Below are positions 43,600 to 55,379 of a stretch of DNA of 64,000 bases, piece after piece. The notes under the pieces are model-generated. The model did not search any database. It was not told the origin of the DNA and saw only the letters and a list, made by a program, of their open reading frames with translations. Numbering within the stretch: position 1 is the first letter of the stretch; every line of letters starts with the position of its first letter. The translations under genes and the position numbers were made by a program. Origin of the DNA: Selaginella moellendorffii (taxonomy: Eukaryota; Streptophyta; Lycopodiopsida; Selaginellales; Selaginellaceae); contig NW_003314269.1 in assembly GCF_000143415.4 (NCBI RefSeq), positions 734,034-798,033 on the forward strand, written 5' to 3'.

Positions 43600-45540
43600 T
43601 CAATACTATCCCTCGGGTTAAGGGTTGTCATTCATGTATTTGCCATTAGCTAGATTATCAAACGACTCTTTCAGATGAGGAGGATTCAGACTTAGCAAAT
43701 AGCGAGTTTGGGCATTCACTACCTATAACAATTCCTCCTCAGATCCATATTGTATAGTGGGGGATGGACTTGCCTTACTTCTCAAGCAATGGGGACATCT
43801 TAGCAAAGACACATATTCTTCATTTTAAGCAATATTATGTGTTAAACAACATTAGCGATGATGATTACAAGCTTCAAGACTTCTCTCGATCACTTACCGG
43901 TGGAGCAACAACATGGGTAGAAACTCTTTGGAGGTAGATATGGCAGACTATGCCACATTCAAGGCCTCCTTCAAGTTGCACTTTGATCAGTAGCAGCTAG
44001 CAAATCCTTTGCTCATACACTTGTTTGCCTTTTGACAAAGAGCTTGCAAGTCGATGCCGAAGTATGTGATGCATTTTTGTGCCTACTGGAAGGAGTGTGT
44101 GGAACAATAGATAATCACCAATGAGCTCCATGGTATCACAACATTTATCTCTAGGCTTAAGAGGAAGCTCCAATACAAGATGCTCAAGATGCAATTCTAG
44201 ACATATTGTAAGGCTTTTGCAGCTATAAAGACTTTAGAGCATGATTTTCTTCAAGGGATTGGTATCTCTAAGGGTGAGGAGGCTTTACTTCCTCCCTCAT
44301 TGGAATCTTCATGCATAACCATTTTTCGTCTAGTTCCTGCACCCACCATTGTTATTGACAAAGTCTTTGCAGTGATTGAGAAGGCTTTGACAGAGCTTGT
44401 GGTATACAAGGACATCATCCAGTAGTAATAGCAAATGCAAAAGAAGATTCTCGAAGAACTCTATGCTTGCCACTTATAACAAGCCAATAAGCCAAAATGT
44501 CTTGATATTGCTCCCATTGCAATGTCACGACTCACAGCATGGAGAGGTGTTGGAAGCTACAACCACCACGTTCTTAATGTGTCTAGGAGTAATTGTTTGT
44601 AAATAACAATGTTGCAACACAAGAGAAGGATTGTTACCAGTAGCAACTTGAGTAGCATTTAATCAAAGTTGCACCTTCATCATCTTCAAGAAAAGGGAAG
44701 GCTCTAATGGGATAGGTCAATACAATCATGATTGCCAAGGAGGAGTTCGCAAAGATAGTAGCCACAAGAGCACAAAAGAAGAAAGTCACTCAAGAGGAAG
44801 TCTATGATTATTTAACTCCTTTGGCAATCACCGATCAAGCACCAAAGGTGGCATGCAAGCACCCATTCACATCTCTCCTTCTTGAATGTCCTCCACCTTT
44901 CTCTAGGAGTTCCCAAGCAGGAATTGTGCACAAAAGCTTGTGTAGTGAAAAGGTGACAAACATCTACATCAATTGTTGAAGTGCACTATAAGGGAGCTTT
45001 GGATAATGTCTTGAGGACTTTGTGAAGTCTACTAAAGCTACAACCTCTCTCCCACAAGTTGTGCACATCATTGACACAACCTCCTCTTTTGATCCAAGTC
45101 CATTTTTTGCACTTGTAGACTTTGGCAATGGTTCTCCTATCATCAACACTCTCATCGATTTTGGATCTGGAAACACTGTGATTTCTTTGGATGCAGCCAT
45201 AAGAGCAAGTCCTCCAGTCTTTAGAAGCACAACTTTGATCCTAAAGATATTCGTAAATCATATTGTTGTCCCTATAGGTATTTGCCACAATGTTTGAGTT
45301 TATGTCAATAGGGTGGAATCTCTTTTAGACTTTATGGTGGTGGACTACCAAAAGTTCAGCTCCACACCTTTGAAAAGTTCCCTAATCCTTGGACGAGTTT
45401 GGTATGATTAGGTTTGAGGCATCACACACTGGTCACTCGGTATAATGGAGATTAGCGACGATCATTAAACTTTTTGTTTCTACAATCATGAACACTCTCT
45501 ATTGGGAAAGCTTCAAAAACAGCTCCCAGGATCATCTTAA
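43600..45540 (+). mobile_element. gag-protease relic of an LTR retrotransposon
   Basis: At 43765-43940 the plus strand encodes DLPYFSSNGDILAKTHILHF ... DYKLQDFSRSLTGGATTWV, a retrotransposon gag homology region. At 45094-45300 a protease-like stretch reads LVDFGNGSPIINTLIDFGSGNTVISLDAA, where the active-site DTG/DSG has become DFG. It is followed by a degraded LILGR segment near 45380. Many stops interrupt it. No reverse transcriptase follows, because the second gypsy element begins at 45638. Confidence 0.6.
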
Positions 45541-45637
45541 AGCCAATCAATATCCTTTGAGCTAGTGTTCTCTTCTTGGACAGGCTTCCCCACTTGCTAA
45601 TGATCGTGTATCTTCCCTAAATGGCTTTTTCTCTCTA

Positions 45638-45843
45638 AGGTATGATCTAGCTTAAAAAAAGACAAAGATGTAGTCTCCTTAGACTTCTTGAGGTTCCTCA
45701 CCACCTAACCACCCTTGAGTTACCTCAAAAGCTCCACTGTGAGCCTTAGGGTAAGTTAAGTTCCTTACCTTAACATGCCTTAATATACCCTTGAGCCTCC
45801 CTTTGACCAACGTTGACCACATAGTCAAAGTTGGTGCCTAAAA
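45638..45843 (-). repeat. 3' LTR of second Ty3/gypsy element
   Basis: Aligned with 50378-50555. It carries about 27 additional bases (ctcaaaagctccactgtgag region) and has lost the terminal TG on its left end. Confidence 0.8.
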
Positions 45844-46899
45844 TTTCTTCCCCCCCCCCCCCCCCAACAAAATCTTTGTCCCAAGGACAAGTTGTACCGG
45901 TGATCACCTTTTCTAGGGAACTATGCTCAAGCTTCTAGTCCATCTTCCACAGTCATATACATCAAGGAAGCATTAGCCCTTTCACTTTAAGATAGTACAC
46001 CTTTTAACTGGCTAACATAAAATACTAGATGAATTTTTGCCCCAACTGGCAATCGCACTCGATAAGCTGCTTTACCAATGCATTCCAACATTTCATATGG
46101 ACCAGCATATCAATGGGAAAATTTGTCACTCTTCCCTATCCATAAAAGCACCAAGGTGTTCTATCGCTCACTTGACGGAAAGATCATTCACATAAAGACG
46201 AGATCACCTAGCTTATATTCCCAGAATTGGCAATGCTTATTAGCAAACTTTTCTACTCTATCTTGAGCTACTTATAAATTCCATTTGCATACCACCAAAA
46301 TCTCATTAAGTTCTGTGACCAAATCAATCGCTTTGGAATCAAGTTAATCTTGAGTGTCCTTACTCAAATGCACCATTGTTCAAGGATGCCTTCCAAATAT
46401 GGCAAAGTAAGGATTTACCTTAGTTCCACTATATTAACTAATATAGTAAGTAAATTGCACCAATGGAAGATATAGATCCTATTGTCCCTGCTTTTGACCA
46501 ATGCTATAGTATAGCATATCCTCTACAGCTTGATTCAAATGCTCGGTTTGCCCATTCATCTGAGGATGATCTTCATTTGAGAGTTTCAAAATCACTTGCA
46601 TAGCCTTTGCAAAGCTTTTCTAAAATCCATTAGTGAACTTTGAATCTCAATCTCTAATGATGTCCTTTAGCAAGCCAAAATTAGGAAAAACCTTTTCCAA
46701 ATAGACTGCAACCAAGTCTAAGGTAGTGATAATCTTTTGAAGAGCCAATAATTGCATATACTTTGTCAATCGATCCACTATAACCCATATTTGCTATTTT
46801 TACCTCTGTGTTTATGGCAAACAAGTAATGAAGTCCATAGAGATACTATATTAACGGCTCTAAGGAATATGTAAAGGTTGCAAAAGTCCCCTCGACTTC

Positions 46900-47339
46900 T
46901 CCTATGGCACCTTTACTTGTTAGTAGAGCTTGCATGATTTACAATACTCGAGGATATCAGCTTTCATATTCCTCCAATAAAAATTACACTTAATCAACTT
47001 ATACGTCTTCTTCCCCCTAAAATGACCAGCCTTTAGACGATCATGATAGTGGAATAAAACTTGAGTAATTAATGCATCCACTCGTGGCAAATAGACACAA
47101 CCATTGTAGTAAAGAATCCCATTCACTAATAAAAAAGGTGCTTCCATTTGGTCTCGCAAAAAAGCCACCTCAGCATCTTGAGTTTGAGTATACTCAACCA
47201 ACTGCCCAAACTTGCTGATCACTTTACTTAAATGATGACAAAACTGTGTTTGTAATGCCATCACATGACAAGTATGAGATAAAGCCTCTGCCACCACATT
47301 TGATTTCTTGGACGATATACTCAATAGAAAACTTCCCAA
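46900..47339 (-). pseudogene. integrase zinc-binding region, second gypsy element
   Basis: The minus-strand frame contains VYLPRVDALITQVLFHYHD ... GHFRGKKTYKLIKCNFYWRNMKADILEYCKSCKLY, the HHCC zinc domain of gypsy integrase. The catalytic core further left (46.0-46.9 kb) is recognisable only in fragments. Confidence 0.75.
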
Positions 47340-47535
47340 ACTCCATGAGTTTGACCATCCAATGAGCTTGCCTAGTGTTCAACTCCTTTTGTGTGAAAAG
47401 ATACACAAGAGGTTTGTGATCCTTCAACACCACAAACACTACATCATAAAGATAGTGCCACCACATTCGCAAAGCATGAACAATAGAGAGTAACTCTTGC
47501 TTATATATGGAATAGCGTTGCTCTGCAAGATTCAA
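47224..47535 (-). pseudogene. RNase H region, second gypsy element
   Basis: Reads AEQRYSIYKQELLSIVHALR and VVLKDHKPLVYLFTQKELNTRQAHWM, the RNase H-like domain. A frameshift separates it from the RT on its upstream side. Confidence 0.8.
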
Positions 47536-47920
47536 AGTTCAACTCTTATATGCAAAAGGGTGTCCCTCTTGCATGAGAACTCTTCCTAGTGTATAACCAC
47601 TCACATCACATATCACCTCACAAGGTTTTGATAGATAATAAAAAAGCAAAGCATTGGAGCCTTGCCCATTAACCGTTTCAATGCCACAAAACTCTCCTTT
47701 TATAGCTTCTTCCACTCAAATAGCACGTTCTTGTACAACAACAGTATCAAAGGAATAGCCACCTTTGCAAAATTATATTAGAAACATCAGTAGTAATTAA
47801 CTATACCAAGGAAGTTGTGTAACTTAGCCATTGAAGTCAGTGTAGGCTAGTTCTCCACCACATCCACCTTCTTAGGATCCATCTTGACACCCTTAAATGT
47901 CACAATATGGCTGAGATATT

Positions 47921-48400
47921 TTACCTCTGACTTTGCAAACTCACATTTGCTTTCTTTGCATAAAGTGTGCTGTTATATAATAACAAAAGAACCTTGCACA
48001 AATGCACCTTAGGCTCCTCCATATTCTTGCTAAAAACAAGAATATTGTCTAAGAAAATCTTCACAAACTCATGAAGATAATGCCCAAATACCTTTGTCAT
48101 TAACTGAGTAAATGTGACTAGTGCATTTGTCAAACCAAATGGTATAACTATAAACTCAAAATGCTCGAAGGTCATGTTGAATGTTGTCTTAGAGATAGAT
48201 GCATCATCTATGGCAATTTGATGATATCCACTCCTCATATCAATCTTGGTAAACACTCATGTTTCACCAAACTTATCTCAGATATCATCCATATATGGCA
48301 TCAGCATTTTATCCTTCACTGTCTTTTTGTTTAAGGCATGGTAGTCAATACACATCCACATTGAACTGTCCTTCTTCTTCACAAGCCAAACCGAAGCATA
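47921..48400 (-). pseudogene. reverse transcriptase region, second gypsy element
   Basis: Reads FTKIDMRSGYHQIAIDDASI, KTTFNMTFEHFEFIVIPFGLTNA and FVKIFLDNILVFSKNMEEH-like sequence. The catalytic pair DD is DN here, so the enzyme would be inactive. Confidence 0.85.
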
Positions 48401-49386
48401 CTTGGCTGAATAAATCCAAATTCAAGTAACTCCTTGACTTGTTGAACTTTTTACTCCTCCACATAACTTAACCAAAATGGACGCCGGTAAATTGGTTGTA
48501 TCTCCGGCTCTAACGTAATTCTATTCTCCACACCTCGTTATGGAGGCAACCCATAAGGAAGTTCAGATGAAAAAACATCAGAAAACTTGTCAAGTATATC
48601 CCATACTGTTGCTTCTCCCCCACACGTGCTTTGGTCCCCTAAGTCACGAACAAACAGCAAGTAACTTGAAAGTGTTTTTTCATTACGACAAGCTTGCTTC
48701 AAAGATGTAGCAGAGAGCATAACAACTGGAAGTTGAACTCCCTCTCCAAATCACACATCTTTAATGCCATTATACTCTAGCAATACATACTTAATACTCC
48801 ACTTTATCTTTAGATCCACCTTCATTAATCATGGCATCCCCAGAATGAGATCCATACGATGATATCCGCAAGATAAAAATCTTCACAAGTGTGGTTTTGC
48901 CAACTAACACTTCCAACCCCTCTACACAAGCATTAAATACTAAGCAGAAGTAGCTGCACCTTCCACTGTGTATGGAAGAACTCCTCATATCACTAGGCCA
49001 TACTCCGCACCAAACTTTGCCGAAACAAAGTTGTCATCGCTCCCATTATTCAGTAAAATCCGCACTGGACTGCCACAAAACACCCCCTCCAAAATTAAAG
49101 TTGATTCATGAGTGTCCTTTAGCTCCATCTTGTTCCACACTATCGCAAATGTGACTTCGGGTATCGAAAGCGCTTCATGGTGTTATCCTATGGTAAATCA
49201 CCATAGGATAAAGGGTCAAAACCACGTGCACTACACACACACAGTTGAGTTAAAAAGCAATGATCGAAAGCCTCTTCCTCCGGCTAGAAAGATCGTCCCC
49301 GTCATCCTCATGCTACAAATTTTTAATATCTAACTTATCATCAGTAGAAGATTGGCCATTCTTCTGGTTTAGGGTTTAGGGCCCTG

Positions 49387-50300
49387 CTACTTATTCTTCA
49401 GTTGTGGACAATCAGCTTTGTAGTGTTTAATATTGCCACAATAATGAGAACCATGTTTATAATTCTTCACAAAGAACTTTTGCTTCTTTGACCCCTTTGC
49501 ATCTAAAGTTGCCACCACAAACTTTAGCTTGTGGTGCTTGCCCATCCTTATGTCCATGGTAATCATTGCGACAATTCTCAATAAAAGGACTCCTTAAATG
49601 CTTATAAGATTTGTGTTTGTCATTGTCAAGCTGATGAGCTATATCAAAGAGCTCCTCCAAACTTTTTATAGGCTGAGAATGACACAAGTGTTGCTACATG
49701 CTTTCACTATAAAGGCCATCAATGAAGTAGGGCTTGTTCTAATCTAGATCCTTTGTTAGAACACGGCTAATCAAACAAGTAAGCTTCTCAATATAGTCCT
49801 TGAGCGTCATTTTCCCTTGCTGAAAATGTCAAAGTTTTGTGCAAGCATTCTTCACGTCGTGATAAGGGGCAAAACATAAATGAAAAATAACCTCAAACTC
49901 ATCCATAGTAGATATTAATGGTTTCTTATCCGCAACACAAGACTCTTCAAGCCAATTCCACCATTGCATACCCATATCACATTAAACCATTGGAATGGCC
50001 ACTAAATCCTCTACACTTGGAGTTCCTTTAGCAACAAAAAACTTCTTCACATTGGCTAGCCAAGCGAGACACTCATCCACACCACCATTACCAGAAAAGG
50101 TTAGAATCTTAAGTCGATTTACCAAAGAAGGCTTACTTGGAGTGCCACCACATATACCCTTGAGTGCCTCAACATACTCATGCATGGTATCTATCATGCT
50201 ATGCATCTCATCTAGCATTTCTTGCTGATTTTGATTAAAGGCTTACAACTCATGAATAACATCTTAAATGGTCCAAACCTTCACAACTCCGTCAGCATCA
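49387..50300 (-). pseudogene. gag region, second gypsy element
   Basis: Contains LVNRLKILTFSGNGGVDECL and LANVKKFFVAKGT, a gag homology region. A zinc knuckle follows (HYCGNIKHYKADCP) whose first Cys is lost. Frames are broken. Confidence 0.75.
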
Positions 50301-50377
50301 TCATCAGCACCACCATTAACAATAAGATTTCAGTGTTCAACTTGGTCAGCCATCACAACCAACTCTTCTGATACCAA

Positions 50378-50555
50378 TGTTATAACCAACGCAAGAAAAG
50401 ACAAAAATCTAGTCTCCTTACCACCTCTTGAGGTTCCTCACCACCCAACCACCCCCAAGCTACCTAGTTAAGTTCTTTACCTTAACATACCTTAATATAC
50501 CCTTGAGCCTCCCTTTGATCGATATTGACCATATGGTCAAAGCTAGTGCTTAACA
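50378..50555 (-). repeat. 5' LTR of second Ty3/gypsy element
   Basis: Begins TGTTATAACC and ends CTTAACA on the plus strand. The primer site abuts it on the left at about 50365-50377. Confidence 0.85.
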
Positions 50556-50560
50556 CTCTA

Positions 50561-51300
50561 ACACAAAACACTTCTTGCAAAAGCATGGAATTAAACACAG
50601 GAGTACTAATCTTAATTCCACTTCTGACCAAAAGTGATCTTGACCCTAGATCATGGTGATAGGGGCTTTGGAGATTTTATCTCAATATCATCCACATGCC
50701 AAGAGCTATAGAGGGAAATTGTCATAGGCAGCAAGTGATCTTGATTCCATTTTGCTTGGATTGGTTTTTCTTTTTCTCACAGGCTAAAGGTCCAACTGTA
50801 GATGGTAGTTCCTATATCACTTGCTGCCCCTTCATGCACACATGAGCAATATGAGCATTTAGGCAAATTATACTACTTTTTATCCGGATAACTGCATAAA
50901 ATAAAAGTCTAATAATAAAAATATAATAATAGAATTATTTTTAATAATTACTATGATTCATGATATATATATTTATTAAATCAAAAATTTTGTAACCTAA
51001 ATATTAAGCTACAGTCTTATTTATAAAATGTTCCCCTTTCTTTATTGTGATATTGTTGACAAATTATCTATATTATCATATAATAAAAAATAAGGTGTTT
51101 GATGTATGACCTTAGTAATGATTAGGATTCAATGACTTTCCTTAAGAAAACATTTCTGTTCTAATAGTATAATCTCAATAAATTTTTTTTTCATTTTAAG
51201 AAAAACTATGTGACATTCTTTATTAAAAAATATATCTTTTATACAGTTTATGTAACCTAATATATGAATAATTTACTGCTCTGTCCATTTAGGCTTTAGC
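50561..51300. other. AT-rich spacer right of second gypsy element
   Basis: Probably the right-hand continuation of the sequence into which the element inserted, grading into A/T-rich DNA. No gene is seen. Confidence 0.45.
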
Positions 51301-51304
51301 CTTC

Positions 51305-52600
51305 CCTGCTGGTGTCTCTTCTCTCCATGCCAAGCACTTAGTCCTATCAGCGAGCACATGTCCAACTTGCTCTAGTTTGGATTAGGTAGGCGTGGAAGCC
51401 GACGACGTTACTCTCACCAGCATCCTTCAGGCTTGCAGCCACTCGGGCCTGGTGGACGCCGCTGGCAGCGTGTTTAGCACAATGGTGAGAGACCAGGGGA
51501 TGGAGCCGAGCATCGAGCACAAGCTGTGCTTGATGGATCTGCTGGGACACACCGGGTGGATCGAGGAGGCCGAGGAGTTCCTGGCGAGCAGCGAGGATCT
51601 CAAAGCTCGCGCCGCGTCATGGACGAGCTTCCTCAGCGCTTGCGAGCGCCAGAGCGAGCAGGGGAGAGCGGGCAGAGCCGCGAGTGTTTTTCATTCATCT
51701 AGAACAATGGTGGCGTTTGAGTTATAATCAGCTAGTACAGAAATAACATAGCTCAGGTACCCATTTTTTTCCAGTTTCCCTTGTGTTATAGTAATCTAGT
51801 GCTCTATAGAAGCATTTCTTGGTGGCTTACTTGATGGGAATTTGACATATTCTCAAGCCTTGATGCCTTCAAACAGAATGGCTCGATAAATGTCCAAGCT
51901 GGGACAAGTTTCGTGGATTTCGTGTTCCAGGATGGAAGTAAGTTTCAAATTCTGCTACTTGCAAGGGTGATACTATTTGCAGGTTAAAACTGGAAAGTTA
52001 ACTTCTAGGATATGACTTAGTATGCGTATATCAATCACATTTCTCAAAAGTTCGTGGTTTATGGCACAATTATGCATGCATTGCACTGGCTGGGGTGACA
52101 ATTAAGTTCCTCAACTTCAGACTTGTAGAAGGGGGTTATCAAACATCCAACAGGTGATTGATTGGAGCTGGATTTTAAACTGGACAAGCTTCTCAAACAG
52201 CAAGCAACTCGAGGCCAATTCCTAGGTGAGATGAGCCGTTCTCAACACTGTCAGCATCTTCTAGAGGCACCTGACTCTTCACAACAAACTTGCTGCCATG
52301 GATGCTGGTAAAAGTGTAGGCTAATGCATTGAGCTCATTGAAACTGAGCTCGTGGGGTGCACAAACCTCTAAGGCTTCATACGCAGATCACAAACAATAT
52401 CCAGTTAAGTGTCTCTTGCTCTCTCTCAAGCACTTTCAGCTTAAGGAACGATTTAGCTAGAAACAGTTGAAATGAGATCATATTAGCATGTTGGACACAA
52501 GCATTGCTCTGCTGCTGTTTCCAGGAACACTGTTGCCTTTGCCAGCCTCCCTGTGGATTGCCAACCAAGCTCATCCAAGACATCGAGTCTAATCCTTCTA
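51305..52600 (+). pseudogene. chimeric pseudogene: decayed VIR3-like gene copy with a PPR fragment
   Basis: From about 51688 to 52595 the sequence follows 13512-14510, including exons 3-7 and introns of the metalloprotease gene, the intergenic spacer and the end of the convergent PPR gene. It has many substitutions and indels, and the HEAGH codons are destroyed. Introns are retained, so it is a DNA-level duplicate and not a retrocopy. A shorter match to exon 1 (ggtgtctcttctctccat) lies at about 51312-51330. Between the two, 51386-51690 holds a well-preserved PPR fragment (VTLTSILQACSHSGLVDAA ... EHKLCLMDLLGHTGWIEEAEEF) from another PPR gene. Confidence 0.82.
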
Positions 52601-54120
52601 GCTCAATGATTCACTTCCATGGAATGGTGAATATGTCTAGAGTGAGCATGTTTAAATCTCATTATTTACAATAAATTATTCAAAACCACAAAACCATATT
52701 ATTAATTAATATAAAAACAATGGCAAACAATCAATGCGAAGCTCAATAATTTCTATGCATATAAAATGACTTCTCGTTACTTGCTTTTAGCCAATTTGGA
52801 TTTGAGCTTTATATTTACAACATTGAGGAAATTGTAAATAAATTGAAGTGTTAAACCTTGGATATTTCATTTTCTTTTTGTTTTTCATTTTTTTCATTTT
52901 TTCCAGAGAAAAACAAGGTTGTTCTAGTTTCCACAGACAATGTCATATTAAAAACCAGTTGAAGCCCTTGTGACCACTAAAAAAAAAGCCACAGAGACAA
53001 ACTAACATGATATCTGGAAATGTTAATCAGGAGATGTTAATATATGTCAACATTTAGACTCAAGGTTTTTTATGATACTTTCAGAAGTATGGTTTGATTG
53101 GAAGGAAGATTCTTGCTTTTGTGCGCAATGCAACTGTCAGATTTTGGAATCCTCACATTTAGTATATAGTTTGTTATCCGGTTTTATGATTCTAATCATA
53201 TGATTGTGGCTGGGCAGAGCTGCCTTTTAAGCTGGCATTTTTTAACATGGTGACATGAAGACCACCCTTGCAGTTAGGAATGTGATATCCAATCTGTTTA
53301 GTTTATCAATATAAATATTAAATTAAAAGATACTAAATTATCTTATAATGGGTAAACTATTTGTATGTGTAAAAATAAAACTCAAAAAGAAATTGGATAA
53401 AAGCAAGTGACAAAAATCCTTTTATATGCATATAAAAAAACTAAAGCAAACCAAGTATTACTGTACAGAGCAGCAAATCATTCATATATTTAACTAAATA
53501 GGCAAACATTCTAATATTCAAGAAATATATATTTTAATAAATATTTTGCATGATACTGCAATTCACATAGTTTTTCTTAAAATGATAATATAGAGAAATA
53601 TTGTTTTCAAACTAATAAACAGATATTCAAAAATTCCTTTTTTATCCTTGTTTTTATTTTTATTTTACATTTAGTACTTAATTGTTAAAATCAAACATTT
53701 TATTGAGATTATAGTATTATTATTTCTAGTAACTAATTTACCATAGAAAATTCACATCACCTTCAGGAAAGTCATTGAATCTCAATCATCACAAATTCAT
53801 TGTAGCAAACACCTTTATTTATTATATGATTATATAATCTATCAACAATACGAGAATAAAATTTTGAACATATTATAAGTAAAAGGATAATGTTTTGATT
53901 TTATACTAAGTTTCTTAAGGAATAATAAATTATTATACTGGCACTTGCTAAGTGACAAATATAAGCTCTAAGTTAGATTACTTGTTAAAACAGTAATGTT
54001 ACAACTGTTATAGTTCTAGAGTTTGCTTTAATAAAGATTTTAAGTAATATATTATAAATCGTAGCATAACTATTATAAAGAAAACTCTCATTACTATAGT
54101 ATTTATTATTTGACACGTAG
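52601..54120. other. AT-rich spacer
   Basis: Long A/T-rich stretch with no reading frame or element ends. It probably consists of decayed repeats and is the upstream flank of the lectin-like gene. Confidence 0.5.
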
Positions 54121-54180
54121 CTCACATTGCCCATGCTGGGATCGCTCCATCCCTTGATGTCGTGACTTACAACCAGCTCT
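54121..54180 (+). pseudogene. short P-type PPR fragment
   Basis: The GC-richer 60 bases encode GIAPSLDVVTYNQL preceded by AHIAHA, then a stop. This is the end of one P-type pentatricopeptide motif. It is a relic, isolated in AT-rich DNA immediately upstream of the lectin gene. Confidence 0.5.
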
Positions 54181-54190
54181 GATCAATAGC

Positions 54191-55081
54191 TTGTGCAATT
54201 TATACAGTTTTTCAAGTATGAAAAATAGTATAATTTTATTACTTTTATTGTTAGTTACCATACAACTATCTCAAGCACCATATTATAGGCCTAAATTTGG
54301 AAGAATAAATTTTTTGAATATACATGATATTGGTACTATTATGTCTGCTATTAGACAATTAATAATAAAAATTAATGGCAATGATTATTACCCTACAACT
54401 TTTACAGATGGTGATTTAATACCTACTTCTCAAGGACTTGTACACTTAACTTTAAAAATTATAGATGATTGTTCGCTTCAACAAACAACCCAAGTCTATG
54501 GTCATAATTTGAAAAGAGGTTTTACCACAATTTTAAATACATGTGAGGAAGAGTTACAAAGATATTGCTCTGACTTTTTTGAAAAACAAAATGGAGTATA
54601 TGAAATAACATATAAAATAACTAATGATTGGAGTTTTGATTTCGAAAACAAGAATCAAAATCTTAATGTTTTTGATAAACTTTTTGGTTGTTTAAATATT
54701 ATTAATACATTATCTAGTCCAGCATTAATTGCTTCAAGTAATTTCTTGATTTCTTCAAATGGTAAAACTATGTTATATGTACAATCAAATTGTAATATAA
54801 TTATTTATTCTTTAAGTAAAATAATTTGGGACTCAGAAACTGGGAATTTATTTTATTATGGATGTAACTTAAAACTTCAGAATGATGGCAACCTTGTATT
54901 ATATTATAATAAAATTAAAGTTATATGGTCAAGTGGTGAATATTGTGCAAAGAGAAATTGTATTATACCAGTCTTTCTTATAATTCAAAATAATTGTGAT
55001 TTGGTAATTTATTCAACAAAATATCCAAATAAACAATTTTGGGCATTGGGCACTTCAAATCATAAATTTTGCTCATTATAA
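54191..55081 (+). CDS. secreted protein with C-terminal bulb-type (GNA-like) lectin domain, very AT-rich
   Basis: An intronless frame of 296 codons. The better start is Met10 (54218), which gives a clean signal peptide (MKNSIILLLLLLVTIQLSQA). Residues about 180-290 form a bulb-lectin beta-prism with three strands bearing the QxDxNxVxY mannose motif: QSNCNIIIY (198-206), QNDGNLVLY (230-238, intact) and QNNCDLVIY (266-274). Only the middle site keeps all ligands. The N-terminal domain (about 30-175) is unfamiliar and holds several Cys and the segment TSQGLVHLTLKIIDDC. Codons almost always end in A or T, unlike the GC-rich genes on both sides. It may bind mannose glycans outside the cell, perhaps in defence (inference). 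Lineage-specific origin or horizontal transfer is possible. Confidence 0.78.
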   Translation: MCNLYSFSSMKNSIILLLLLLVTIQLSQAPYYRPKFGRINFLNIHDIGTIMSAIRQLIIKINGNDYYPTTFTDGDLIPTSQGLVHLTLKIIDDCSLQQTTQVYGHNLKRGFTTILNTCEEELQRYCSDFFEKQNGVYEITYKITNDWSFDFENKNQNLNVFDKLFGCLNIINTLSSPALIASSNFLISSNGKTMLYVQSNCNIIIYSLSKIIWDSETGNLFYYGCNLKLQNDGNLVLYYNKIKVIWSSGEYCAKRNCIIPVFLIIQNNCDLVIYSTKYPNKQFWALGTSNHKFCSL

Positions 55082-55379
55082 AATACGTATTGAGTTTCGT
55101 TTATTACTTTAGTAACCAAAACAGTATTATTTCAATTAACTTTTCTAAAATAGTAAATTAACTTTACTTTAAAATAATACACTGGTCCCAATCGCGATTA
55201 GAGGAAAGCATATTGTTCAGTCCAGGAAAACTGATTTGCTTAAAAATATAAAAGATCTTAAGTGAGCCCCTCGTGTCAAGAACAGAGTTCCTGACCGTCT
55301 GGGGTGACACTAATTTCATAAGAGACTCTACGCAATCCTTACAAGCATTTCATTCGCGACTACGCTCGCTCTGGATCAA

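Larger units (their letters stand above)
45638..50555 (-). mobile_element. second Ty3/gypsy LTR retrotransposon, degenerate
   Basis: A 4.9-kb element with the target duplication CTCTA at 45633-45637 and 50556-50560. LTRs are 45638-45843 and 50378-50555. On the minus strand the 5' LTR (right) is followed by TTGGTATCAGAAGAG, a good tRNA-Met primer site. The 3' LTR (left) is preceded by a polypurine tract that includes a 16-G run followed by AAGAAA (45844-45865 on the plus strand). The domain order on the minus strand is gag, protease, RT, RNase H, integrase. Stops and frameshifts are frequent, and the RT active site has changed from xxDD to FLDN. Confidence 0.88.
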
